Shown in pieces: positions 51,483 through 60,629 of a stretch of 64,000 bases of DNA. The stretch covers positions 868,001 through 932,000 of the forward strand of contig NZ_CP050954.1 in NCBI RefSeq assembly GCF_012273015.1. Reading direction: 5' to 3'. How positions within the stretch are numbered: position 1 is the first letter of the stretch; the number at the start of each line of letters is the position of its first letter. Source of the DNA: Hymenobacter sp. BT18. GTDB taxonomy: Bacteria; Bacteroidota; Bacteroidia; Cytophagales; Hymenobacteraceae. The position numbers and the translations under genes were made by a program. The notes below the pieces were generated by a model. It did no database searches, was not told the DNA's origin, and was given only the letters and a program-made list of their open reading frames with translations.

Positions 51483-51965
51483 CTACGAGGCCGACGACGT
51501 GCTGTCGGCTTCGCTCTTGGCGGCACCGGCTTTGGCAGCGGCTGATTTCTGCGTTTTGCCAGCGGCGGCGCTGGTTTTGTCGGCGGCTTTTTTCACCGTG
51601 CCAGCCGCTTTGCTGGTAGCGCTGCTGGCGGCGGGCTTGGCCGGAGTTGCTTTCTTGCTGGCCGGAGCCGCCGGAGCCGAAGCAGCCTTGGTGCCTTTCA
51701 CGCTGCGCTTCAGGTCTTCCAGGTCGGCGTTGGGAGCTACGCCCACGCCTTTCAGCACCTTGGCGGCTACGCCCGAAATCTGCTTTTCAAACTCCTTGCG
51801 CTTGGTATCGGCGTTTTTCTTCAGGTCGTCCATGATTTTGCGGCCTTCCTGTTCCGACAGCTTGCTGTCCTGCACCAGCTTGTCGATAGTGGTTTGCACC
51901 CGGTCGGTGGTGAGCGAAACAAAGCCAACGCCAGCGTTGATGACTTTTTTAAACAGGTCTTCCAT
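51483..51965 (-). CDS. Phasin-like protein with Lys/Ala-rich histone H1-like tail
   Basis: This is a 160-residue protein. The first ~75 residues are a helical domain (MEDLFKKVINAGVGFVSLTTDRVQTTIDKLVQ ... EGRKIMDDLKKNADTKRKEFEKQI), like phasins or PhaF/PhaI that coat polyhydroxyalkanoate granules. The tail (~95-160) is low-complexity Ala/Lys/Pro/Ser, resembling histone H1 or the DNA-binding tail of PhaF. Such a protein could tie granules to the chromosome, or simply bind DNA. No PHA synthase gene is visible here, so the granule link is inference. Confidence 0.75.
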   Translation of the reverse strand: MEDLFKKVINAGVGFVSLTTDRVQTTIDKLVQDSKLSEQEGRKIMDDLKKNADTKRKEFEKQISGVAAKVLKGVGVAPNADLEDLKRSVKGTKAASAPAAPASKKATPAKPAASSATSKAAGTVKKAADKTSAAAGKTQKSAAAKAGAAKSEADSTSSAS

Positions 51966-52134
51966 GGGACTGAAGGGTTAGGGAAAGAGGAAAATGAACA
52001 ACCACGGCAGCGGCCAGGCACATCCGAAATAGTATGCAAGCCTACTACTTTGCAAACCTACGAAAAGAAGGCTATATAGTTGGAAGTGAGTAGAAAGATT
52101 TTTTCTGCTACAACTTAAATCCTCAATCCTTCTC

Positions 52135-53130
52135 TTAGGATTGGGCCCGCATGCGCCCCAGCTGGGCCGCTCCCCTGCGGCTGGCGGTGCGGCGGGCAGC
52201 TTGCAGCGTAGCCCCCGCCGCCGCCTGCGCCGCCCAGATACCGCGCACAAAGCCGGCCGCATCGTCGAGGGCCTGGCGCGCCTCGGGCAGCACGCGCCAG
52301 AACAAATGCCACCAGTGCACCAAGCCCTGGAAAGCCTGTAGCGTGACGGGCACGCCGGCCCGGCGGGCTTTTTCCACAAAATTTAAACCGTCATCGCAGA
52401 GTACTTCGGCATCGGAGAGCTGAATAAGCAAGGGGGGCAAACCGTGCAGCTCGGCCTGGCCTGGCGAAACCAAGGGGTGCGTAAGGGGCGTAGCGCCGGC
52501 GTAGTGCGTGCCCCAGTCGCGGATCTGCAGGGCTTCCAGCAACTGGGTTTCCTCCTGGCACACCTCGCGCAAGACCCGCTCCGGCAATACCAGATCCGTC
52601 CAGGGCGAAAGGCCAATAATGGCGGCGGGCTGAGCTTCGCCGGCTTCGCGCAAGCTCAATGCCAGGGCCAGGGCCAGCCCGCCCCCGGCGGAGTCTCCTG
52701 CCACGATGATGTTTTCGGCGGGGTATCCTTGGCCGCGCAGCCAGCGGTAGGCCACCAGGGCATCTTCCAGGGCGGCTGGGAACGGGTATTCCGGGGCTTT
52801 GCGGTAATCAATGGTGAAAGCCGGCAGGCCACAGCGCTGGGCCAAGGTTCCAATCAAACTGCGGTGCGTGTTTAACGACCCCAGCACGTAGCCGCCCCCG
52901 TGCAGGTACAGGAGTGCCCGGCTGTTATCGGCCTGGGCCGGGCGCAGCCACTCCGCGGCCATACCATCCACGTCGACGTCCTCCAGAAAAACGTTCCAGG
53001 GCATAAACTGCAGCAGCGAGCTGAACTCAGCAGCCAGGCGGACGTTGGCCAGCCGCGGGCGTGAAGTGGCCAGCGCCGGCGTAGCCGCGGCTAGCAGCTG
53101 CTTGAGCAGCAAGTGTTGGGGGGAAGGCAT
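52135..53130 (-). CDS. Alpha/beta hydrolase, hormone-sensitive lipase (family IV esterase) type
   Basis: This cytoplasmic esterase of 331 residues has oxyanion-hole HGGG (H77-G80), nucleophile S147 in AGDSAGGGLAL, acid Asp in QLSDAEVLCDDG and catalytic His in FQGLVHWWHLF. These fit bacterial family IV, which acts on short acyl esters. The tail (~295-331; AAQAAAGATLQAARRTAS) is Ala/Arg-rich and not usual for the family. Substrate unknown. Confidence 0.9.
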   Translation of the reverse strand: MPSPQHLLLKQLLAAATPALATSRPRLANVRLAAEFSSLLQFMPWNVFLEDVDVDGMAAEWLRPAQADNSRALLYLHGGGYVLGSLNTHRSLIGTLAQRCGLPAFTIDYRKAPEYPFPAALEDALVAYRWLRGQGYPAENIIVAGDSAGGGLALALALSLREAGEAQPAAIIGLSPWTDLVLPERVLREVCQEETQLLEALQIRDWGTHYAGATPLTHPLVSPGQAELHGLPPLLIQLSDAEVLCDDGLNFVEKARRAGVPVTLQAFQGLVHWWHLFWRVLPEARQALDDAAGFVRGIWAAQAAAGATLQAARRTASRRGAAQLGRMRAQS

Positions 53131-53294
53131 GCAAACGGGGAATTTTGCCGGGCGAAGCGGGCAGCTGCCGGGCTGGAAAAGCAGAAGAAGGGCGGAAGCA
53201 GCGCGGGCTGCGTCAAAAAATACGCATTTACCGGCAGTTTCTGGTTGCTATACGCAATCAGATCTTTTGGGTATGGCCACCAAGGCCGTTGTGG

Positions 53295-54485
53295 CTAAGG
53301 CTTCGTGCCCAGCGGTGCTTTTTTGGGGGCTTTTTTTCCGAGCTGATGCCCGCGGTAACCGCGAATGGCAATGGGAATCCAACCCAGAATAGGAATGAAA
53401 AACGCCAGCGTGAATGGATTCCGCCAAACCATGCGCCACCACGCTCCCGGGGCGCTGAGGTTCAGGCGGAAGTCGCGGCGGCCGTGGCGCACGTACTGCC
53501 GCTCAAACTCCTGAAACAGCGCCGGCCAGGCCCAGGGCAGGAAAAACGGAAAGTACTGGCGGTTTTCTTTCATACGCTGCCACAGCTCCCGCCACTGGTA
53601 GGGCTGCTGGCCATGGGCCTGTACGGCGGCATCCAGCTCTACCTGCATGCGTTGGCGCACTTGCTCGCTCAAAGCCAAGTAGTCTTCCCGGGTAAGGTCT
53701 TCCGGAGCTTTGTCCGTAAGCTCGTAGGGGCGGATGCGCTGGCCCAGGACAAAGGTGAGCTTGGCCGGAAACGCCATGTAGAAGCACCAGGGCTGCAGCA
53801 GCACTAGTAGGATGATGGGCCCGAGGGGCAGGAAGGGAATACCAATCTTCTTGCTCAGGTTGTTGATCCAGTCCCAGCTATAGGCGTACGGATTCAGGTA
53901 TTCGCCGTTGATGGTGTAGAACGGCACGATATCGGTGCGGTGCTGGATGCCTAGGCGCACGATACTGGTAGCCAGGCGCTGCAGCTGGTACTTCCGGTTG
54001 AACCCTTTCCCGATGCCGGGCACCCCTTCGGGGTAGAGCATCAGGTTGTGGTCCTGGTAGTACATCATGGTTTCGAAGTTGAGCGTGGTGGCGTCTACGC
54101 ACCCGCACTTCTTCCAGAAGTCCTTTACTAGGAAGGGGTTCATGAGCACCGACTGCGAGAGCAAGGGCGCCGACAGGGGCCGGGGCAGGTCGCTGGGCAC
54201 GCGCAGCTCGCGCAACAGGTGCGCCAGGGCCACCATGGCATCCCAGGGAAAGGCCATACCCGAGTGGTTGGAGGCAAAGATGAGCGGCCGCTCGGGGTTA
54301 TTAGGCTGCGGAAAATCCTCGAAGCCCACCAGCTTGGAACGAAACCACACCCGGTCGAGCAGTTGTAGAATGTTTTCGTCCAGGGTACGGGCAAACTCCT
54401 CGTCGAAATAATCGGAGTAAATGTGCTGATTAGCCTGAATGGCGGGCGGCGGCTGGGGCAGCGTAGTAGAAGAGGCCGTGGGCAT
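53295..54485 (-). CDS. Membrane-associated acyltransferase (PlsC/LPLAT type)
   Basis: This 396-residue protein has the acyl-acceptor motif FASNHSGMAFPWDAM (catalytic His and Asp spaced as in NHSG-type acyltransferases), then LYPEGVPGIGKGF for phosphate recognition. One hydrophobic stretch near ~245-265 (FLPLGPIILLVLLQPWCFYMAF) and another near the end (~355-375) suggest membrane association. It may acylate a lipid or a glycerol backbone. The start is uncertain: ATG 54485 (MPTASSTT) is used, but an ATG at 54554 overlaps the stop of the upstream gene (TAATG) and could be used by coupled translation. Confidence 0.82.
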   Translation of the reverse strand: MPTASSTTLPQPPPAIQANQHIYSDYFDEEFARTLDENILQLLDRVWFRSKLVGFEDFPQPNNPERPLIFASNHSGMAFPWDAMVALAHLLRELRVPSDLPRPLSAPLLSQSVLMNPFLVKDFWKKCGCVDATTLNFETMMYYQDHNLMLYPEGVPGIGKGFNRKYQLQRLATSIVRLGIQHRTDIVPFYTINGEYLNPYAYSWDWINNLSKKIGIPFLPLGPIILLVLLQPWCFYMAFPAKLTFVLGQRIRPYELTDKAPEDLTREDYLALSEQVRQRMQVELDAAVQAHGQQPYQWRELWQRMKENRQYFPFFLPWAWPALFQEFERQYVRHGRRDFRLNLSAPGAWWRMVWRNPFTLAFFIPILGWIPIAIRGYRGHQLGKKAPKKAPLGTKP

Positions 54486-54553
54486 CGGGCAGTCAGGGGC
54501 AGACGAAGGTGGGCAGGTAAGGTAGCGAAATTGCCGAAAGCGGCCTAGCGCCA

Positions 54554-55837
54554 TTAGATCTGCCGCTTGAGCCGGATAGTGGCCGTGTATAGCTCTCCAT
54601 CGGGGCGGCGCACCACTAGCAGGAGCTGACGGCCATCCGAAGAATGCAGCATGCGGCTGATCTGAGTTAGCGAAAAGACGCTGGCCGGCAGCAGATTGAT
54701 GGACACAAGCTGGTCGCCGGGCACCAGCTTGGCCTGCGCAGCGGGCGAATTGGGCTGCACTTTCAGCACAATATAATTGCGGTAGTCCTCGCCGGTGGCC
54801 AGCAGCTCCAGGCCACACATGTCGTGCTCAAACGGGTCCTTAAACAGCTCGTTCGGCTTCAGCAGCAAGCGGTTGTGCGGATAGTCGATTACCACCGTGA
54901 AGCGTTTGAGCAGTTCAAACCCCAGGTTACCGTTGCGTTCAGAGTTGGTTCGCTGATGCACCTCGGCGTTATCGGGGAATGACGTGAGCAGGTTGGCAAT
55001 CCGGTACCGCCCAAGTTCCAGGGTTTGCACCCGTCCCAGGTAGCCGTTGATGAAGCCACTGAGCCCCCGCCCCAGTTGGGAGCGAAGCCGTTGCGCGGGT
55101 AGCTGCAAGCGGGCATCTGAGCCAGTTTCCACGGACAAGGCGTGCCCGGCCCCAGTGTCGAGCACCAGCTTCAGGGGCAGCTGTAGGGAATCGGCGAAGG
55201 TGACGGCTGTTGTCACGTACGATTTGCTGCCTTCCATGGACAACGGCAGCATGGCCCACCGACGGCTCCGCGGGGCCCGGTAGCGCGTGGGCTCATAGGC
55301 TATCAGTCGCGACTCCGTCGGGCGTACTTCTACTACGAGGCTATGAAAGATATCGGCGCCCAGAATACCGTGTATGGGCATGCCTACGTAGCTGGAGAGG
55401 TCCAGCACATCATCCGACAGCACCATCAGCGACATGCTCGGCGCTACAATACCGTCCAGTTCCGCCCGCACATCGTTAGAAATATAGGCTTCCAGGGCGG
55501 CTTCCTCCCCTACACCTACTACCCGAAACCGCTGCCCGACTTTTAAGCCTAGCTCGGCCTGCAGGCCGGGGTCGGTAAGCAGACTCACGCCCACCCCGGT
55601 ATCGAGCATAAAGTTGAAAGGACCTTTGCCGTTTAAGCGCACTTTCACAATCATCAGATTGCGCTGCATCTCAAATGGCACTATAACGTGGCGAGCCCGG
55701 GGATTAACCAGCTTAAACAAATTGGCCTGCTGCCCAACCACAGGGACGGTCAGAACCCCGGATAAAAGCACGCAGGCCAGCAGGCGGGAAAGCCATGCTT
55801 GCCAGAACAGTGGGCGAAGCAACCAACAGGTGAACAT
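54554..55837 (-). CDS. Aspartyl protease family protein with PDZ domain
   Basis: This 427-residue protein has an N-terminal signal or anchor (WLSRLLACVLLSGVLTVPVVG, ~16-36). Two retropepsin-like halves each carry a catalytic loop, FMLDTGVGVS (~76-85) and LVLDTGAGHA (~235-244). A C-terminal PDZ domain (~345-425: IVLKVQPNSPAAQAKLVPGDQLVSI) completes it. Such proteins act in the periplasm or envelope. Both Asp-Thr-Gly sites are intact, so proteolytic activity is likely. Target unknown. It is followed by the acyltransferase on the same strand, probably co-transcribed. Confidence 0.88.
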   Translation of the reverse strand: MFTCWLLRPLFWQAWLSRLLACVLLSGVLTVPVVGQQANLFKLVNPRARHVIVPFEMQRNLMIVKVRLNGKGPFNFMLDTGVGVSLLTDPGLQAELGLKVGQRFRVVGVGEEAALEAYISNDVRAELDGIVAPSMSLMVLSDDVLDLSSYVGMPIHGILGADIFHSLVVEVRPTESRLIAYEPTRYRAPRSRRWAMLPLSMEGSKSYVTTAVTFADSLQLPLKLVLDTGAGHALSVETGSDARLQLPAQRLRSQLGRGLSGFINGYLGRVQTLELGRYRIANLLTSFPDNAEVHQRTNSERNGNLGFELLKRFTVVIDYPHNRLLLKPNELFKDPFEHDMCGLELLATGEDYRNYIVLKVQPNSPAAQAKLVPGDQLVSINLLPASVFSLTQISRMLHSSDGRQLLLVVRRPDGELYTATIRLKRQI

Positions 55838-55906
55838 TTCGGAGGGGACATGCGGGTCGGGTAATATAGCAAAAAAAGCAGTTCCGCGCAGCCCTCTCCC
55901 CTCGAA

Positions 55907-56980
55907 TTATTCAGGCAGTACCCATTGATTCTCTGGATCGTACCAGAGCTGGCCGGCCTCAATGCGCAGGGGAGCCGGCACGTTGTTGTGGTACAGCTGC
56001 CCGGTACCCAGGCCCTGGGGCATACCCTGCGTGGGTTGCTGGGCGGTGTACTGGCTGATGGCATTTAGGCCCACGTTTGATTCCAGGGCGGAAGTAAGCC
56101 ACCAGCCCAGCTCCTGTTGCCGGGCCAAGGCTATCCAGTGACTAGTGGCAGCTAAGCCTCCCAGCAGAGTTGGCTTCAGAACCAGATAAGCCGGGCGCAC
56201 CGTTTCCAGAAGCTCGGTTTGCCGGATTTTGTCGGTAAGGTTGATCAGTTCCTCGTCGAGGGCAATGGGTACGGGCGAGCTTTGGCAGAGGGAAGCCATC
56301 GCCGGCCATTGGCCGGGCTGAATGGGCTGCTCAATGGAATGCAGGGAGAATTCAGCCAACTGCTGCAGCTTGCTCAGGGCCTCTGCCGGGCGGAACGCGC
56401 CGTTAGCATCTACCCGCAGCGTAAGCTCTGCGGGGCTGGCCTCCCGCCGAATCAGCCGGAGCAGCTCCAGCTCCGTGGCGAAGTCGATGCCCCCGATTTT
56501 CAGCTTTAGGCAGGTGTACCCCTCCGTCAGTTTCTTCCGGATCTGCGCGCGCATAAACTCCGCATCCCCCATCCAGACCAGCCCGTTGATGGAAATACCC
56601 GCTTCGCCCCGGCTAAAGGGGGTATCGAACAGCTGGCGCTGCCCACCCTGCTGCCAGTCCAGCAGGGCGGTTTCCAGGCCAAAGCGCAGGGCCGGCCATT
56701 CGGGCTCCACCAGCTTTTCTACCACCGCTTCCAGCGCGGCTCCAAAGGACTGCGCGTTGAACTCCTGGCAGAGCTGCTGCAGACGAGCTTCGAAACCGGG
56801 GCCATAATCGGGGCTCAGGCCGGCCAGCGGAGCAGCCTCTCCTAGCCCCGTGCGCCCGGGCTGCGCGTCATCGGAGAGGTGCAGGTACCAGGCCAAGTGC
56901 TCGGTGAGGGCGCCCCGGGAGGTGCGGGCCGGAAAGTTGAAGCGCAGGGCGCGCTGGGAGTAATGCAGGTACAGAGCCAT
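55907..56980 (-). CDS. menC: o-Succinylbenzoate synthase (menaquinone pathway)
   Basis: MenC dehydrates SHCHC to o-succinylbenzoate in menaquinone synthesis. The 357-residue enolase-superfamily protein has the barrel motifs LKLKIGGIDF (first catalytic Lys pair), LRVDANGAF with the metal Asp, SIEQPIQPG with the Glu, and IALDEELI with the next Asp. VLKPTLLGG supplies the second Lys. The short N-terminal capping domain includes RTGLGEAAPLAGLSPDY. ATG 56980 gives MALYLHYSQRALRFNF and lies 34 bases after a TACCTTTG element. Confidence 0.92.
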   Translation of the reverse strand: MALYLHYSQRALRFNFPARTSRGALTEHLAWYLHLSDDAQPGRTGLGEAAPLAGLSPDYGPGFEARLQQLCQEFNAQSFGAALEAVVEKLVEPEWPALRFGLETALLDWQQGGQRQLFDTPFSRGEAGISINGLVWMGDAEFMRAQIRKKLTEGYTCLKLKIGGIDFATELELLRLIRREASPAELTLRVDANGAFRPAEALSKLQQLAEFSLHSIEQPIQPGQWPAMASLCQSSPVPIALDEELINLTDKIRQTELLETVRPAYLVLKPTLLGGLAATSHWIALARQQELGWWLTSALESNVGLNAISQYTAQQPTQGMPQGLGTGQLYHNNVPAPLRIEAGQLWYDPENQWVLPE

Positions 56981-57014
56981 AAACAGCAAAACAAAAACCG
57001 GAAACCAAGAGGCG

Positions 57015-57022
57015 CAAAGGTA
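57015..57022 (-). promoter_or_regulatory. Candidate -7 element of menC
   Basis: Minus-strand TACCTTTG is 34 bases upstream of the chosen menC start. It supports that start over an in-frame codon farther upstream. No clear -33 TTG is placed correctly. Confidence 0.45.
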
Positions 57023-57101
57023 GCCCGCCAAGCTGGGCCGCAGCGGCAGTAAAACCCCGGCTGGCGTTTCTGAGTTAGACCACCGTACTTACGGCCTTTC
57101 C

Positions 57102-58400
57102 ATGCCTGCTGCCATGCCCGAGCTTGCTTTCTCTTCTGCCTTGTCGTCGGCTGCCCTGGCCACCCGCTATACCCAGGTGCGGCAGCAAACCGAGGCCATC
57201 TGCCGCCCCCTCTTGCCCGAGGACACTGTGGTACAGCCCATGCTCGATGTGAGTCCGCCGAAGTGGCACCTGGCTCACACTACCTGGTTTTTCGAGACAT
57301 TTCTGCTGCAGGAATACCAGCCCGGCTACGTGGTGCACCACCCCGATTACGCCTTCCTGTTCAACTCCTACTATAACTCCCTGGGGTCCCGGGTAAACCG
57401 GGCCGACCGGGGTACCCTCTCCCGCCCTGCGCTGGCCGATGTGTATGCCTACCGCGCCGCCGTGGATGCCGCTGTGCAGTTGCTGCTCGATGCCCAGGCC
57501 GATGCGCTGCCAGCTTCTTTCTACGAGCTTTTTGAGCTGGGCCTCCAGCACGAGCAGCAGCACCAGGAGCTCCTGCTTACCGACATCAAATACATCCTCA
57601 GCACCAGCCCGCTGGCACCTGCCTACCAGCCGGCCAAGGCCGCTGCGGCTGCCCCGGCTCCACCAGTCACGTGGCTGGCCGTGCCGGGCGGCGTGCATAC
57701 CCTGGGCCTGCAGGAGGAAGGCTTCAGCTTCGACAATGAGCTGCCCGCCCACCCGGTGTACGTAGCCGACTTTGAGCTGCAGAATCGACTCGTAACCAAT
57801 GCCGAGTACCTGGAGTTTGTGGAGGCCGGCGGCTACCAGGATTTCCGGTTCTGGATGGGCGAGGGCTGGGACCTGGCGCAGCGGGAGAAGTGGCAGGCGC
57901 CGCTCTACTGGGTGTCGGGCCCGGCTGGCTGGCAGCGCTTCACGCTCCAGGGGCTGCATCCCTTGGAACTGGCGGCTCCCGTTACACACCTCAGCTTTTA
58001 CGAGGCCGATGCCTACGCCCAGTGGGCCGGGGCCCGCCTGCCCACGGAGGCCGAGTGGGAAATTGCCGCCCGGTATTTTCAGCCCGATGTAGCCGAGGGC
58101 AACTTCCAGGAATCCGGCCTGTATGATACCCGCCCGCTGGCACCCACCGCCGACCCTATCCGCTGTCACCAGCTGCTGGGCGACGCCTGGGAGTGGACGT
58201 ACTCGGCCTATCACGCCTACCCCGGCTACGTGCGGGCCGCCGGGGCCCTGGGCGAGTACAACGGCAAGTTTATGGTGAACCAGCTGGTGCTGCGCGGGGG
58301 CTCCTGCGCCACCCCGGCCAGCCATATTCGCCTGAGCTACCGCAACTTTTTTCACGCCGACAAGCGCTGGCAGTTCACGGGGCTGCGTCTGGCCCGTTAG
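57102..58400 (+). CDS. egtB: Ergothioneine biosynthesis sulfoxide synthase EgtB
   Basis: EgtB is an iron enzyme that joins a thiol (gamma-glutamylcysteine or cysteine) to trimethylated histidine (hercynine). The 432-residue protein has a DinB-like N-terminal domain with iron ligands H59 (WHLAHTTWFFE), H150 and H154 (LQHEQQHQELL). A C-terminal FGE-sulfatase-type domain follows (~185-432; VPGGVHTLG, LPTEAEWEIAAR, LRGGSCATPASHIRLSYRNFF). It is followed 44 bases later by egtD. EgtC and EgtE were not seen; the short Bacteroidota version may manage with other enzymes. Confidence 0.93.
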   Translation: MPAAMPELAFSSALSSAALATRYTQVRQQTEAICRPLLPEDTVVQPMLDVSPPKWHLAHTTWFFETFLLQEYQPGYVVHHPDYAFLFNSYYNSLGSRVNRADRGTLSRPALADVYAYRAAVDAAVQLLLDAQADALPASFYELFELGLQHEQQHQELLLTDIKYILSTSPLAPAYQPAKAAAAAPAPPVTWLAVPGGVHTLGLQEEGFSFDNELPAHPVYVADFELQNRLVTNAEYLEFVEAGGYQDFRFWMGEGWDLAQREKWQAPLYWVSGPAGWQRFTLQGLHPLELAAPVTHLSFYEADAYAQWAGARLPTEAEWEIAARYFQPDVAEGNFQESGLYDTRPLAPTADPIRCHQLLGDAWEWTYSAYHAYPGYVRAAGALGEYNGKFMVNQLVLRGGSCATPASHIRLSYRNFFHADKRWQFTGLRLAR

Positions 58401-58444
58401 CCGCGTAGTTTCTTTTCTTTCTCGCCCCTCCCCTGCTTTCCTTT

Positions 58445-59455
58445 ATGCCTACTTCTGTTTCTGCTCCTTCTACTGCTCTTTCCGCATCTGCCCAGGCCCC
58501 AAGCGCAACGACGGCCCTGGCCGCGCACGTGCGGGAAGGGCTGAGCCGCCAACCCAAAACGCTGTCTTCGATGTACTTCTACGACGACGAGGGTAGTCGG
58601 CTTTTTCAGCAGATTATGCAGCTGCCTGAATATTACCCCACTCGCACCGAAATGGCCATTTTTACTGGCCAGGGGGCAGCTATAGGCAAGACATTGGCTT
58701 CCCGTCCGGGACAGCCGTTCCGGCTGGTAGAACTGGGGGCCGGCGACGGCAGCAAAACCAAGGTGCTGCTGCAGGAGCTGTTGGCCCAGGGTGCCGAATT
58801 TACCTATGCGCCCGTGGATATTTCGGGCGGGGCCCTGGCGGGACTGGCCCAAAGCCTCAGCCAGGAGCTGCCCCAGCTGCGCGTGGAGCCCATTGAGGCC
58901 GACTATTTTTCGGCGCTGTCGGGCCTGCAGACCCACGAGCCCAAAGTAGTGCTGTTTCTGGGCTCCAACATTGGCAACTTCCTGCCCGCCGACCGCCAAG
59001 ACTTCCTGCAGCAGCTGGCCAGCCACCTCACCCCCGCGGACCGCCTCCTCATCGGGTTTGACCTGCAGAAGGACCCGCGCATCATCCGGGCGGCCTACGA
59101 CGACAGCCAGGGCGTGACGGCGGCGTTTAACCTGAACCTGCTGCACCGCTTCAACCGGGAGCTGGGCGCCGACTTCGACCTGACGGCCTGGGAGCATTAC
59201 ACCGACTACGACCCGCTGAGCGGAGCCGTGCGCTCCTTCCTGGTGAGCCGCCGCGCCCAAACCGTGCAGTTTCCGGAAGCAGATTTCGCCTGTCGTTTCG
59301 CAGCCTGGGAGGTTATTCACACCGAGAATTCCTACAAGTTTTCCCGGCCCCAGATTGAGGCAATGGCCCGGGCGGCTGGTTTGCGAGTGCAGCATTTTTT
59401 CACCGACGAGCGGCAGTACTTTGCAGATGTGGTGCTGGCGCCAGCTGCTGAATAG
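58445..59455 (+). CDS. egtD: Histidine N-alpha-methyltransferase EgtD
   Basis: EgtD trimethylates histidine with S-adenosylmethionine to give hercynine, the substrate of EgtB. The 336-residue protein has SSMYFYDDEGSRLFQQI, LPEYYPTRTE, the SAM loop LVELGAGDGSKTKVLL, FLGSNIGNF and the histidine-binding end HTENSYKFS. The first ~25 residues are a Ser/Ala-rich extension. It overlaps no gene, and the aminotransferase starts within 26-35 bases of its stop. Confidence 0.94.
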   Translation: MPTSVSAPSTALSASAQAPSATTALAAHVREGLSRQPKTLSSMYFYDDEGSRLFQQIMQLPEYYPTRTEMAIFTGQGAAIGKTLASRPGQPFRLVELGAGDGSKTKVLLQELLAQGAEFTYAPVDISGGALAGLAQSLSQELPQLRVEPIEADYFSALSGLQTHEPKVVLFLGSNIGNFLPADRQDFLQQLASHLTPADRLLIGFDLQKDPRIIRAAYDDSQGVTAAFNLNLLHRFNRELGADFDLTAWEHYTDYDPLSGAVRSFLVSRRAQTVQFPEADFACRFAAWEVIHTENSYKFSRPQIEAMARAAGLRVQHFFTDERQYFADVVLAPAAE

Positions 59456-59480
59456 CTACTTTTCGGCGGTAACGCTAACC

Positions 59481-60578
59481 TTGCTCGTCTTGTCTTCTTC
59501 CCTTATCAGCCTTGCCTCGGGCTACGTGCCTTTTCCGGCTCCGGCAACCGTAGCACAACAACTGCCCGGCCTTCTCGCCCAGCCGGGGGCTTATGCCAGT
59601 CCCGTAGCCGGCCTGCCGGAGCTGCGCGCTGCCCTGGTTCAGCGCTTTCCTGCGGTTTCGCCGGAGCAGGTCGTCATTACGCCCGGTGCCAAAGCGGCGT
59701 TGTTTTCCCTTTTTTGCACAACGTTGCAGCCTGGCGACGAGGTGCTACTGCTCACGCCCAGCTGGTTTGGCTTCGACGAGCTGGTGCGGCTGGCCGGCGG
59801 CACTCTTCGCACGCTGGCGCTATCGGCCGAGGATGGATACGCCCTGGACCCTGCGGCCTTGGCCGCAACCCTCACGCCCCGCACGCGCGTTGTTCTGTTC
59901 TCCAACCCCAACAACCCCACGGGCCGCATCTACTCCGCTCCTGAGTTGGCTACCCTGCTGGCCGTGCTGGCTGCGCGGCCCGACGTGCTGGTGGTGAGCG
60001 ACGAAATCTACGAGCGGGTATCGTTTGGGCAGCCGGTGCCCTCTCTGCTTGGTTTTCCGGACCCCGCCCAACGGCACGTCGTCATCCATGGCTTTTCGAA
60101 GTCGTTGGCGCTGGTGGGCTGGGGCATTGGCTACCTCGTTGCGCCCTTGGCAATTGCCCAGGCCTGCGCGCAGTGGCAGGGTAAGACAGCCGCCGCCCCA
60201 GCCGTGCCCAGCCAACTGGCGGCCCTAGTTGCTACCCAAGCTGCCGATACCATCGGGGCAGAGCTGCTCCGCTTGCTAACCCCGCGTCGTGAGCAGCTCC
60301 AGCAGGGCCTCACGCGACTGGGCCTGCCTTACGTGCCCACGGCGGGCACGTACTATATATTCGCTGATTTTCGGGCTTTCCTGCGCCCTGGCCTGACCCT
60401 AACCGAAGCCTCGGGCATGCTGGTAGAGCAACTCCGCGCCGGCGGGGTAGAAGTAGTAGACGGGGCCACCTGCCACGCCCCGGGCTATGCCCGATTGTCC
60501 TTCGCAGCCTCGGAGGCGGAGCTTACCGAAGCCTTAGCCAGGATCGGCACCGTACTTGAGCAGATTCGGCAGAGCTGA
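59481..60578 (+). CDS. PLP-dependent class I/II aminotransferase
   Basis: This fold-type I aminotransferase of about 365 residues has the PLP lysine in VIHGFSKSLALVGWGIGY, plus SNPNNPTGRIYS, VVSDEIYERVSF and LSFAASEAELTEAL. The frame is open upstream into egtD, where no ATG is suitable. TTG at 59481 (or 59490) is the likely start, giving LSSSLISLASGYVPFP, typical of the N-terminal cap. The amino acid substrate cannot be named. Its closeness to egtBD hints at a link to cysteine or histidine metabolism, without proof. Confidence 0.85.
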   Translation: MLVLSSSLISLASGYVPFPAPATVAQQLPGLLAQPGAYASPVAGLPELRAALVQRFPAVSPEQVVITPGAKAALFSLFCTTLQPGDEVLLLTPSWFGFDELVRLAGGTLRTLALSAEDGYALDPAALAATLTPRTRVVLFSNPNNPTGRIYSAPELATLLAVLAARPDVLVVSDEIYERVSFGQPVPSLLGFPDPAQRHVVIHGFSKSLALVGWGIGYLVAPLAIAQACAQWQGKTAAAPAVPSQLAALVATQAADTIGAELLRLLTPRREQLQQGLTRLGLPYVPTAGTYYIFADFRAFLRPGLTLTEASGMLVEQLRAGGVEVVDGATCHAPGYARLSFAASEAELTEALARIGTVLEQIRQS

Positions 60579-60600
60579 GGGCCGGGGCAGTTGCGGGTTG

Positions 60601-60608
60601 TACCTTTG
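60601..60608 (+). promoter_or_regulatory. Candidate -7 element of the MATE gene
   Basis: TACCTTTG fits TAnnTTTG and lies 21 bases before the MATE start at 60630. The upstream TTG at 60598-60600 directly adjoins it and is too close to serve as -33. Confidence 0.45.
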
Positions 60609-60629
60609 CCCCTGCTTTTCCCGCTTCCC

